A stretch of DNA of 40,294 nucleotides. Source: Acidimicrobiia bacterium. Lineage in GTDB: Bacteria > Actinomycetota > Acidimicrobiia > UBA2766. The DNA lies in contig JADZDR010000015.1 in assembly GCA_020850945.1 (NCBI GenBank), forward strand, positions 1-40,294, written 5' to 3'. Both the position numbers and the translations under genes were made by a program. The notes under the pieces are model-generated. The model was given only the letters and a program-made list of their open reading frames with translations, made no database searches and was not told the DNA's origin. Positions 33,767 through 40,294 of the stretch are shown piece after piece. How positions within the stretch are numbered: the first letter of the stretch is position 1; the number at the start of each line of letters is the position of its first letter.

Positions 33767-34700
33767 GGGCCCGCTGGCGCGTTCCCGGTTTCGCGTCGGC
33801 TGCCCCGGTCACCGTCTTCTTGATCCCGTCGACGCGGCTCGTCCACGGCCGCCAGCCGAGACGTGACTCGATGAGCGTCGCGTCGAGGCTGAACTGAGCC
33901 GGGATCGGGAACGTGCCCGCGACGAAGGAGGGAGCGTCCTCGTATCCGACCTCGGCGGCGAGCGCCTCGACGATCGCGGCAAGCGATGTCGTCTCGCCCG
34001 TCCCGACGCACATGAGGCCCATTCCCCCCTCGGCTGCACGTGCTATCGCGTCGACGGCATCCTCGACGTAGAGCCAATCATGGGCTGCCGTCGCGTCCGC
34101 TGCGATCGTCGGCGTCCTGCGCTGCACCATGTCGGCGAGGGCCCGGCCGAGCTCGGTGGTATCCGCCGGGAGGCGGGGACCGTAGAGCGACGCGACCACC
34201 AGACCACACCAGTCGCGGCCCATGCGTGCCTCGACGTAGCGCATCGCGGCGTAGAGCGACGCGCCGAACGGATGCAGCGGATGTGGGCGCTGTGTCTCCT
34301 TCACGGGGAGATGTGCGACGGAGCCGAAGAACTCGACTCCGTCCACCGTGCAGACGAAGCGGGCACCGGCCTCCGACGCGGCTTCGCACAGACGTGCCGT
34401 GCGCCCCACGACTGCCTGGACGGTGGCCGTCGGGTCGGACAGGCCTCTGTCCGCAGGCACGGGTTGGGCCACCTGTACGACCACGTCGGGCGCGAACCGC
34501 ACGATCATGGCTCCGACGTGCGGATGTTCCATCGAGATCGTGTGGATACCGACCTTGCCATGGCGGCGCGCGTCCGTGAGGTGGTCGAGACGCCCGCTCG
34601 AGAGGTCGTCGAGAACGAGGACCTCCTGTCCGTCCTGCACGAATCGGTCGACGAGATGCGAGCCGAGGAATCCGGCGCCTCCGACCACTGCGACTCTCAT
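33759..34700 (-). CDS. Atypical NAD-dependent epimerase/dehydratase-like protein
   Basis: 313 residues of the extended SDR fold: [14 protein letters not shown] nucleotide loop (7-20), DD at 31-32 favouring NAD, and C-terminal sugar-binding motifs including HDWLYVEDAVDAI. The catalytic YxxxK is altered: Tyr 150 is followed by Arg 154 instead of Lys, and the usual SSAxVYG strand reads CTVDGVEFFGS. Family members interconvert nucleotide sugars, but this one may have changed chemistry or only bind its ligand. The start has GGGGAGG upstream. It is the last gene of the cell-wall sugar cluster, 32 bp after the nucleotidylyltransferase. Confidence 0.85.
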   Translation of the reverse strand: MRVAVVGGAGFLGSHLVDRFVQDGQEVLVLDDLSSGRLDHLTDARRHGKVGIHTISMEHPHVGAMIVRFAPDVVVQVAQPVPADRGLSDPTATVQAVVGRTARLCEAASEAGARFVCTVDGVEFFGSVAHLPVKETQRPHPLHPFGASLYAAMRYVEARMGRDWCGLVVASLYGPRLPADTTELGRALADMVQRRTPTIAADATAAHDWLYVEDAVDAIARAAEGGMGLMCVGTGETTSLAAIVEALAAEVGYEDAPSFVAGTFPIPAQFSLDATLIESRLGWRPWTSRVDGIKKTVTGAADAKPGTRQRALT

Positions 34701-34732
34701 GTCACCACCTCCCCTGCCTGGCTTCGAGACTG

Positions 34733-35770
34733 TCAGACCGTCTGGTCCGGCGGTACCACTGAACCGGGGGGGAGTCTACGACCCGCGGTCACGCATCCCC
34801 TGTCACCCACGATGGACCGCTGCACGCGGGCGCCGTCCTCGACGACTGCGGCGTCGAGGAGCACCGAACGCACGACGTGAGCTTCACGGCCCACCCGTGC
34901 CTTCGGCCCGAGGGTGACGCTCGGACCGATTCGCGCGCCGGGCGCGACGACGCTGCCGGGACCGAGCACGACACGTCCCGAGACGCGCACATCGGATGCG
35001 AGCTCGGCTGTCGCATCCACCCACACCTCGCCCCCTCCCATCTCCACACACGAACCGGGCAGCGGTGCGTCGACGCGACCGTCGAGGCAGTCGAGGTTCG
35101 CCTGCAGGTAGGCGGGGAGTGTCCCGAAGTCGAGCCAGTAGGCGTCACCGTCGTAGGCGTACAGGACGCCGTCGGCAGCCATGCCGGGAAAGACGTCACG
35201 TTCGACGGACACTGCACCCGCCGGGATGCGGTCGAGCATGCCCGGCTCGCAAACATACGTTCCGGCGTTGATCATCTGTGTCGGCGCCTCACCACGTGGC
35301 GGCTTCTCGACGAAGCGCTCGACACGGCCCGATGCGTCGGTGGGCACGACACCGAAACGGGACGGATCGTCCACGCGGGTGAGCACGATCGTCGCCTCCG
35401 CCCCTGTGGAGCGATGGCGCTCGATGATCGCGGGGAGGTCGACATCCGTGAGGACGTCACCGTTCAGGACGAGGAAGGTGCCTTCGATGCCACCCGCCCG
35501 GGCCGCGTACCGGATCGCGCCACCCGTGCCGAGGGGCTCGTCCTCGACGACGACCGTCACATCGAGGCCCACGCTGATGTCGAGGTGGTCGAAAGCCTCG
35601 CTGCGGTAGCAGGCAGAGAGGACTGCGGCATCGCATCCCACACGGGCGAGACGGCGCAGCACACGTTCGATGAAAGGGATGCCGGCCACGGGGAGCATCG
35701 GCTTGGGTCGCTCGAACGTGAGGGGTTGCAGACGTGTGCCCTCACCGCCGACGAGGATGACTGCTTTCAC
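34733..35770 (-). CDS. Sugar-1-phosphate nucleotidylyltransferase with left-handed beta-helix (ManB/RmlA-like)
   Basis: 345 residues. The N-terminal nucleotidyltransferase domain has VGGEGTRLQPLT (7-18), RPKPMLPVAG, the NGDVLTD metal motif and FVEKP. The C-terminal third has hexapeptide repeats (VWVDATAEL, VVLGPGSVV, VTLGPKARV) forming a beta-helix. It resembles the GDP-mannose or glucose-1-phosphate pyrophosphorylase of mycobacterial Rv3264c type; the nucleotide and sugar cannot be fixed from sequence alone. The GTG start has a weak Shine-Dalgarno and lies 10 bp after the glycosyltransferase, in one operon with it. Confidence 0.9.
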   Translation of the reverse strand: MKAVILVGGEGTRLQPLTFERPKPMLPVAGIPFIERVLRRLARVGCDAAVLSACYRSEAFDHLDISVGLDVTVVVEDEPLGTGGAIRYAARAGGIEGTFLVLNGDVLTDVDLPAIIERHRSTGAEATIVLTRVDDPSRFGVVPTDASGRVERFVEKPPRGEAPTQMINAGTYVCEPGMLDRIPAGAVSVERDVFPGMAADGVLYAYDGDAYWLDFGTLPAYLQANLDCLDGRVDAPLPGSCVEMGGGEVWVDATAELASDVRVSGRVVLGPGSVVAPGARIGPSVTLGPKARVGREAHVVRSVLLDAAVVEDGARVQRSIVGDRGCVTAGRRLPPGSVVPPDQTV

Positions 35771-35780
35771 CGCGCGAACC

Positions 35781-36650
35781 CTACCGTCTCACCCGCTTCC
35801 GACCGGCCCAGGCCTGCTTGACCACCGTGAGGAGGAATCGTACGCCGACACCGGCCACGACCACGGGCCAGGTCGGACCGCCTCGTCCACCGCGACGCAC
35901 ACGCTCGAAGCGGAGCATCGAACGATGGTGCGCCCACAGGAGGCGGAGCGGCTCCGACCCGCTCGACGTCCCGATAGCGTGCACGACGACCCCCGCCGGC
36001 TCGTACCAGACGGTCTTGCCCGTGTCGCGGACACGCCAGCAGAGGTCGACGTCCTCGACATACATCCAGTAGCCGGGATCGAAGCCTCCCACCGTGTCCC
36101 AGACGTCGCGACGCACGGCGACGGCAGCGCCCGACACCCAGTCGACCTCGCGGGGAGAGGCATGGTCCCAGTCCGCCATCGTGTAGCGCCGCGTAGCCGG
36201 ATTCGACGCCCAGAACAGCCCGAGGAACCCGTGCAGGGCAGCGGTACCGATGCTGGGAAAACGTCGCGCCGACTGCTGTATCGACCCGTCGGAGTCGAGA
36301 AGTCGTGGGCCGACGGCACCGATCCGTGTGTCCGTCTCGAAGCGGGTGACGAGGGACCCGAGCGTGCCCGCCCGAAGCAGCGTGTCGGGGTTCAGGATGA
36401 GCACATAGGGCTCCGACGTGTGCTCAACGCCCAGATTCGCCGCCGTGCCGTAACCGCGATTCTCGCGGTCCTCGACGACCTCGACCCCGAAGCGACGCGC
36501 GATCTGCACCGAGTCGTCCGACGACGCGTTGTCGACGACCACGACGCGGGCGGCACCGTCCGCGCACACCGACTCGAGGCAGGGCGCGAGGTCGGCGGCC
36601 GAGTTGTGCGTCACGACCACGACTGCGACGGGAGCGCCGGACGGCATCAT
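35781..36650 (-). CDS. WbbL-like rhamnosyltransferase (GT2)
   Basis: 289 residues. GT-A fold with [37 protein letters not shown], and the ILNPDT metal site; [22 protein letters not shown] is typical of rhamnosyltransferases. A C-terminal hydrophobic/basic segment probably contacts the membrane. WbbL in mycobacteria attaches rhamnose to the lipid-linked linker that joins arabinogalactan to peptidoglycan. RmlD and LCP in the same strand group support a similar linkage step here. The ATG at 36650 overlaps the decarboxylase stop as ATGA, which decides the start against a longer frame. Confidence 0.88.
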   Translation of the reverse strand: MMPSGAPVAVVVVTHNSAADLAPCLESVCADGAARVVVVDNASSDDSVQIARRFGVEVVEDRENRGYGTAANLGVEHTSEPYVLILNPDTLLRAGTLGSLVTRFETDTRIGAVGPRLLDSDGSIQQSARRFPSIGTAALHGFLGLFWASNPATRRYTMADWDHASPREVDWVSGAAVAVRRDVWDTVGGFDPGYWMYVEDVDLCWRVRDTGKTVWYEPAGVVVHAIGTSSGSEPLRLLWAHHRSMLRFERVRRGGRGGPTWPVVVAGVGVRFLLTVVKQAWAGRKRVRR

Positions 36651-37621
36651 CGCCGGGCTGCCGGGTCTCCGCTGCCGCCGACGAAGCCCTTCTCGTCCAG
36701 TTCCCTCCGGTACCACGCGATCATGCGCTCGAGCCCCTCCCGCAACGGCACGACCGGCTCCCAGCCGAGGACCTCGCGTGCGCGTGTGATGTCGGGACGC
36801 CTCTGGCGGGGATCGTCGGTCGGCAGCTCGCGGTACTCGATGCCGGCGCCTCCACCCGTCATCTCGAGCACGAGCGTGGCGAGCTCGCGGATCGTGAACT
36901 CGTTCGGGTTGCCGATGTTCATCGGCCCCACGTCGGATGCGTGGAGGAAACGCACGAGGCCCTCGACCTCGTCGTCCACGTAGCAGAACGATCGTGTCTG
37001 CGATCCGTCCCCGAAGATCGTGAGGGCGTCACCCGTGAGCGCCTGGTGCACGAAGTTCGACACGACCCGCCCGTCGACACGCAGGCGGGGCCCGTACACG
37101 TTGAAGATGCGAGCCACTCGCACGTCGAGTCCGTGCGCGCGGTGGTACGCCATCGTCATCGCCTCGGCGAATCGCTTCGCCTCGTCGTAGACGCCCCGCG
37201 GCCCGACCGGGTTCACGTTGCCCCAGTAGGTCTCGGCCTGGGGACTGACGAGAGGATCACCGTAGACCTCGGATGTCGAGGCCAGCATGAAGCGTGCTCC
37301 CTTGGCGAGGGCGACACCGAGCATGTTGTGCGTACCCCGCGCCCCGACCTTGAGCGTCTGGATCGGGTACTCCAGGTAGTCCTGTGGGCTCGCGGGACTC
37401 GCGAAGTGCAGGACCGCGTCGACCTCGCCGGGTACGTGCACGTAGTCCGAGACGTTGCAGTGCATGAACGTGAACCGGGTGGTGCCGAAGAGGCTCTCGA
37501 GGTTCTCGAGGTGGCCCGTGATGAGGTTGTCGACGCCGACGACGTCGTCGCCGTCCGCATGCAGCCTCTCGCAGAGATGCGACCCGAGGAAACCGGCCGC
37601 CCCGGTGACGACGACTCGCAT
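36647..37621 (-). CDS. UDP-glucuronate decarboxylase (UDP-xylose synthase)
   Basis: Converts UDP-glucuronic acid to UDP-xylose. 324 residues: Rossmann loop [10 protein letters not shown] (7-16), the family hallmark [20 protein letters not shown] (72-91), STSEVYGDP (115-123), and catalytic Tyr 145 and Lys 149 in VYDEAKR. The hallmark segments separate it from dTDP-glucose dehydratases and UDP-galactose epimerases. It is translationally coupled to the WbbL-like gene, suggesting that xylose or a related pentose enters the same surface glycan. A GAGGG lies just before the ATG. Confidence 0.92.
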   Translation of the reverse strand: MRVVVTGAAGFLGSHLCERLHADGDDVVGVDNLITGHLENLESLFGTTRFTFMHCNVSDYVHVPGEVDAVLHFASPASPQDYLEYPIQTLKVGARGTHNMLGVALAKGARFMLASTSEVYGDPLVSPQAETYWGNVNPVGPRGVYDEAKRFAEAMTMAYHRAHGLDVRVARIFNVYGPRLRVDGRVVSNFVHQALTGDALTIFGDGSQTRSFCYVDDEVEGLVRFLHASDVGPMNIGNPNEFTIRELATLVLEMTGGGAGIEYRELPTDDPRQRRPDITRAREVLGWEPVVPLREGLERMIAWYRRELDEKGFVGGSGDPAARR

Positions 37622-37787
37622 CAGTGGTCCCTCGCAGAAATCATGGTCGTGTCTCGCCGGCCCTCGTCGCCCCTGACTGCGTTGCGGCTCCTCGACGTAG
37701 CGCCGCCGGCTATGCCTTCGTCGCCTCGCCTTGTCAGATGACGACGATGCCTCGGCGACACATCAACCGAACTTCCGCGAGGGACCA

Positions 37788-38804
37788 CTAGCGCGGTTCC
37801 TGTTCCCGTCCGGCCGGGGACGCGGCGCGCGGCGGTGGGGCGTCGGGCGCGTCGCTGCCGTCTGTGACGTCCAGATCCTCGCTCACACGAACACGGGGTG
37901 GTTCGGCACGGGCCGTGTCCGCGTTCGGGAGCGGCTGCTCTGGTGTGACGGGCTGCTGCCTGGCGAGATCGGCGAGCAGGTCCCGTACACCCTCCTGCCA
38001 TGTGGGCAGCGGCTCCCAGCCGTGGAGGCGCCATGCCCGGCAGTCGAGGGCGGAGTTCGCCGGGCGGGGCGCAGGATACGCGGCGACCATGAGCTCGGTC
38101 GTCACGTCCTCGACACGCGACGCGTCGTGGCCTGCAGCCCCGAGGAGCTCGCGGGCGAGATCGGCCCGTGAGCACGAGCCCGTGCCGGCAACGTGGTAGA
38201 GGCCGTAACGACCGGAGACAGCGAGTCTGCGGATCGCCGCCGCAGCGTGCGGCGCGTACGTGGGGGATCCGACCTGGTCGCTCACGACCTGCAGCTTGCT
38301 GTCGCCGTCGGCTGCCCGCAGGATCGAGAGCGCGAAGTTCGGTGCCTGTGTGCTGATCAGGACAGCGGTCCGCACGACATAGGACGCGGGCCGGATCGTC
38401 TGCACCTCGCGTTCGCCGCCGAGTTTCGAACGTCCGTAGACGCCGAGGGGCCACGGTTCGTCCCATTCGTCGTAGGGGCGGCCTGCCGTCCCCTCGAACA
38501 CGTAATCCGAGGAGACGTGCACGAGATCGGCACCGAGCGCGTTCGCGGCCAAGGCGAGATTGCGGGGACCGATCGCGTTCACGGCGAACGCACGGTCGAT
38601 CTCGGACTCGCAGGCGTCCACAGCGGTCATGGCACCGGCGTTGACGATGAGGTCGGGCCCACATGCGTACATCGTCGACATCACTGTCTCGTAGTCGGCC
38701 ACATCACAGTCCGCCGAGCCGAGGGGGGTGACATCCCAATCCGCGAACGCCGAGCAGAGCGAGTGGCCGAGTTGTCCCGTAGCGCCGACGATCGCGACCC
38801 GCAT
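37788..38804 (-). CDS. rmlD: dTDP-4-dehydrorhamnose reductase
   Basis: Performs the last step of dTDP-L-rhamnose synthesis. 338 residues. RVAIVGATGQLGHSL binds NAD(P)H; NAGAMTAVDACE, VSSDYVFEG and catalytic Tyr 123/Lys 127 in YGRSK follow; and SDQVGSPTYAP is a strong RmlD marker. A Pro/Glu-rich tail of about 50 residues extends beyond the fold. The start ATG 38804 follows GGGG; a Met four codons earlier (38816) is possible. rmlA, rmlB and rmlC are not visible in the window. It lies 63 bp after the LCP gene. Confidence 0.93.
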   Translation of the reverse strand: MRVAIVGATGQLGHSLCSAFADWDVTPLGSADCDVADYETVMSTMYACGPDLIVNAGAMTAVDACESEIDRAFAVNAIGPRNLALAANALGADLVHVSSDYVFEGTAGRPYDEWDEPWPLGVYGRSKLGGEREVQTIRPASYVVRTAVLISTQAPNFALSILRAADGDSKLQVVSDQVGSPTYAPHAAAAIRRLAVSGRYGLYHVAGTGSCSRADLARELLGAAGHDASRVEDVTTELMVAAYPAPRPANSALDCRAWRLHGWEPLPTWQEGVRDLLADLARQQPVTPEQPLPNADTARAEPPRVRVSEDLDVTDGSDAPDAPPPRAASPAGREQEPR

Positions 38805-38867
38805 GCCGTACCCCATCTCGTTTCGTTCCGACCATGCCGGGCGCATGGTCGCGCTTCTCGCGGAAGG

Positions 38868-40294
38868 CTATTCGGAGGGTGCCGCCTCTGGAAGCCGGTA
38901 GTCGTCTCCGAGGATCACGAGCACGTCCGTGTTCCCGACGGTTCCGGGCTGCAGATCCGTGATGTGCAGCCCGTCTGCTACGAGTCTCCCTTTCGCCTCG
39001 GCGCCGGGTCCGTAGTAGACGACGCTCGTCGCCCGCGGTGTCGGTGCGTCCCCGATCGTCCCGCCCCCGAAGCCGAGGTTGTCGAGGCGCAGACGCGTGT
39101 TCGCGGCGAGTGCCTTCTGGTCCGAGCCGTTGAGCACGCGAACCCGTGTCTCCCCGCGCAGGACTGCGGGATCGACCGTCTCGGATGCGGCGGCGGAATC
39201 CTCACCGCCGGAGACCTCGCCTCGGAGCCGGGCGAGGACGGCGGCGGCCTCGGGGGTCGCCTCGATGTACGAAACGCCGTCGTGCGCCGTCGGCTCGGCC
39301 GGCAGGTCCACGAACTCGACGTTCTCCGGTGTCACCGGCGTCATCTCGCGGTAGAGCTCGAGGGCGGCGTCGAAGTCGAAGTTGGCGTCGACCTTCATGT
39401 TCTCCTTGGCGATGCGGGCGAACTCCTTCATCCGCGTGACCGACCCCGCTCCGTTCATCTTCGCGACGAGCTTGAGGAGGAACTCCTGCTGACGCCTGAT
39501 GCGGCCGAAGTCACCCTCGTTGTCGGAGCGCCAGCGGCCGTCGATCTCTTCCTGGAAGTGGCGCGAGCGCACGAGTTGGAGCGCCTCGCGGCCGTCGAGC
39601 ACCTGCGGCCCGGCCGGGAACTCCCACTTGAGCTGCGTGTCCCGCGCTGGGTAGGGGAAGTCGTATTCGATTCCGCCCACGGCGTCGACGATCTGGCGGA
39701 ACGACTCGAAGTTCACCTCGATGTAGTGATTGATTGTGAGCCCCGTGTAGGCCTGGACCGTGTCGACGAGAAGCTGTTCTCCCGGCTCGTAGGCGAGGGC
39801 GGCGTTGAGCTTGTCGGGGCCCCGGCCCGGGATCTCGACGAGGAGGTCACGCGGCAGGCTGAGCACGAAGGCCTTCTTGCGGGAGGGGTCGACGTGCACG
39901 ACCATGACCGTGTCCGCACGCTGGCCCGCCGTCTGGGCGCGTCCGACACCGGCGTCACTCGCGAGTTCCTCGTCGAGGCCCTGACGGGTGTCGCTGCCCA
40001 CGATCAGGTATGTGGTCGCCGCACCGGCCTCGGCGGGAGCGACCTGCAGATCTTCACCGCCGATCTTGGGGATGTCGTTCACGAGACCCTTGAGGTAGGC
40101 GACACCTGCCGAGCCCGCCACGACCACGAGGACACCGACCACGAAGAGGGCGAACAGAGCGGTACGCAGAGGCCGGCGCGTACGCTGCCTCACCGTGCGG
40201 ATGGGACGCGTGAGCTCGCGGTCGAAAGCGGCGGGGGCAGGCGTCACAGGAGGTGCGTCCTGCGCGGAAGGCGAGGTGACCGGTGCCCCGTCTG
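38868..40294 (-). CDS. LytR-CpsA-Psr family cell-wall glycan ligase with LytR_C domain (5' end beyond window)
   Basis: LCP enzymes transfer lipid-linked glycopolymers onto peptidoglycan. After a basic cytoplasmic stretch and one membrane helix (near 40185-40100), the LCP domain shows YLIVGSDTRQG, RADTVMVVHVDP, SLPRDLLVEIPG, KLNAALAYE, LVRSRH and FGRIRRQQEFL. The C-terminal region (TRVRVLNGSDQKALA onward) is a LytR_C domain. The frame stays open, Pro-rich, to the right edge; the GTG at 40247 has no Shine-Dalgarno, so the true start probably lies outside the window. At least 459 residues are present. Confidence 0.93.
   Translation of the reverse strand, partial: DGAPVTSPSAQDAPPVTPAPAAFDRELTRPIRTVRQRTRRPLRTALFALFVVGVLVVVAGSAGVAYLKGLVNDIPKIGGEDLQVAPAEAGAATTYLIVGSDTRQGLDEELASDAGVGRAQTAGQRADTVMVVHVDPSRKKAFVLSLPRDLLVEIPGRGPDKLNAALAYEPGEQLLVDTVQAYTGLTINHYIEVNFESFRQIVDAVGGIEYDFPYPARDTQLKWEFPAGPQVLDGREALQLVRSRHFQEEIDGRWRSDNEGDFGRIRRQQEFLLKLVAKMNGAGSVTRMKEFARIAKENMKVDANFDFDAALELYREMTPVTPENVEFVDLPAEPTAHDGVSYIEATPEAAAVLARLRGEVSGGEDSAAASETVDPAVLRGETRVRVLNGSDQKALAANTRLRLDNLGFGGGTIGDAPTPRATSVVYYGPGAEAKGRLVADGLHITDLQPGTVGNTDVLVILGDDYRLPEAAPSE

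Overview
The window is very GC-rich, densely coded bacterial DNA with many GTG starts and 4-bp stop/start overlaps. The gene content points to Actinomycetota: complete F420 chemistry (a fused FO synthase, CofD, CofE), a WbbL-type rhamnosyltransferase with RmlD, an LCP-family ligase, DUF3499, DUF5719 and a TobH-like SIS protein beside phosphomannomutase. The order SIS protein, phosphomannomutase, DUF3499 ... CofD, CofE ... sugar-1-phosphate nucleotidylyltransferase, WbbL, RmlD, LCP matches, from memory, the Mycobacterium tuberculosis Rv3256c-Rv3267 region. secA and comF also lie near that region there. Additions such as the fused FO synthase at this locus, a RuBisCO-like protein and a FlgM-like protein suggest a deep, non-mycobacterial lineage. 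Acidimicrobiia is my guess, not a demonstrated assignment.

Layout. Bases 1-2258 (-) hold the start of a secreted protein built from about 125-residue PKD-like repeats, behind a possibly structured leader. Bases 2419-8058 (-) hold prfB (with an intact +1 programmed frameshift), secA, a NarL-type response regulator, a small FlgM-like protein and comF. This order recalls the Firmicutes degU/comFC/flgM/secA/prfB neighbourhood. A perfect 46-bp palindrome separates comF from a run of genes on the - strand (8151-12846): phosphomannomutase, a TobH-like sugar-isomerase homologue that has lost a catalytic His, a RuBisCO-like protein and an MtnA-family isomerase. The last three are joined by GTGA/ATGA overlaps.

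Bases 12827-16081 hold a large polytopic membrane protein (+) and a DPM1-like glycosyltransferase (-) whose 3' ends overlap by 153 bp. Then come three 62-bp hairpin repeats, the C-terminal part of a PrsW-like membrane protease, a LOG-family hydrolase, a tiny zinc-ribbon protein, a CPBP protease, a small Cys-rich protein, DUF3499, a YkuD L,D-transpeptidase and ftsH.

Bases 23808-28568 (-) form an envelope operon: a 999-aa glycosyltransferase/membrane fusion, DUF5719 and a thioredoxin-like protein. A small helical protein with a good promoter (28791) separates it from the F420 block: fbiC (-), divergent from hxlR-cofD-cofE (+), which are translationally coupled. Bases 33759-40294 (-) hold sugar-nucleotide and cell-wall genes: LCP ligase (5' end off the window), rmlD, a UDP-glucuronate decarboxylase, wbbL-like, a sugar-1-phosphate nucleotidylyltransferase and an atypical epimerase.

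Several genes (secA, DUF3499, possibly hxlR) have a -10 box 6-8 nt before the start codon and no Shine-Dalgarno, suggesting leaderless mRNAs. I see no tRNA, rRNA, CRISPR array, prophage or insertion sequence. The most notable items are the coupled TobH-like/RuBisCO-like/MtnA-like operon, the HxlR regulator tied to F420 genes, the comF-flgM-regulator-secA-prfB order, the palindrome and the 62-bp repeat cluster.
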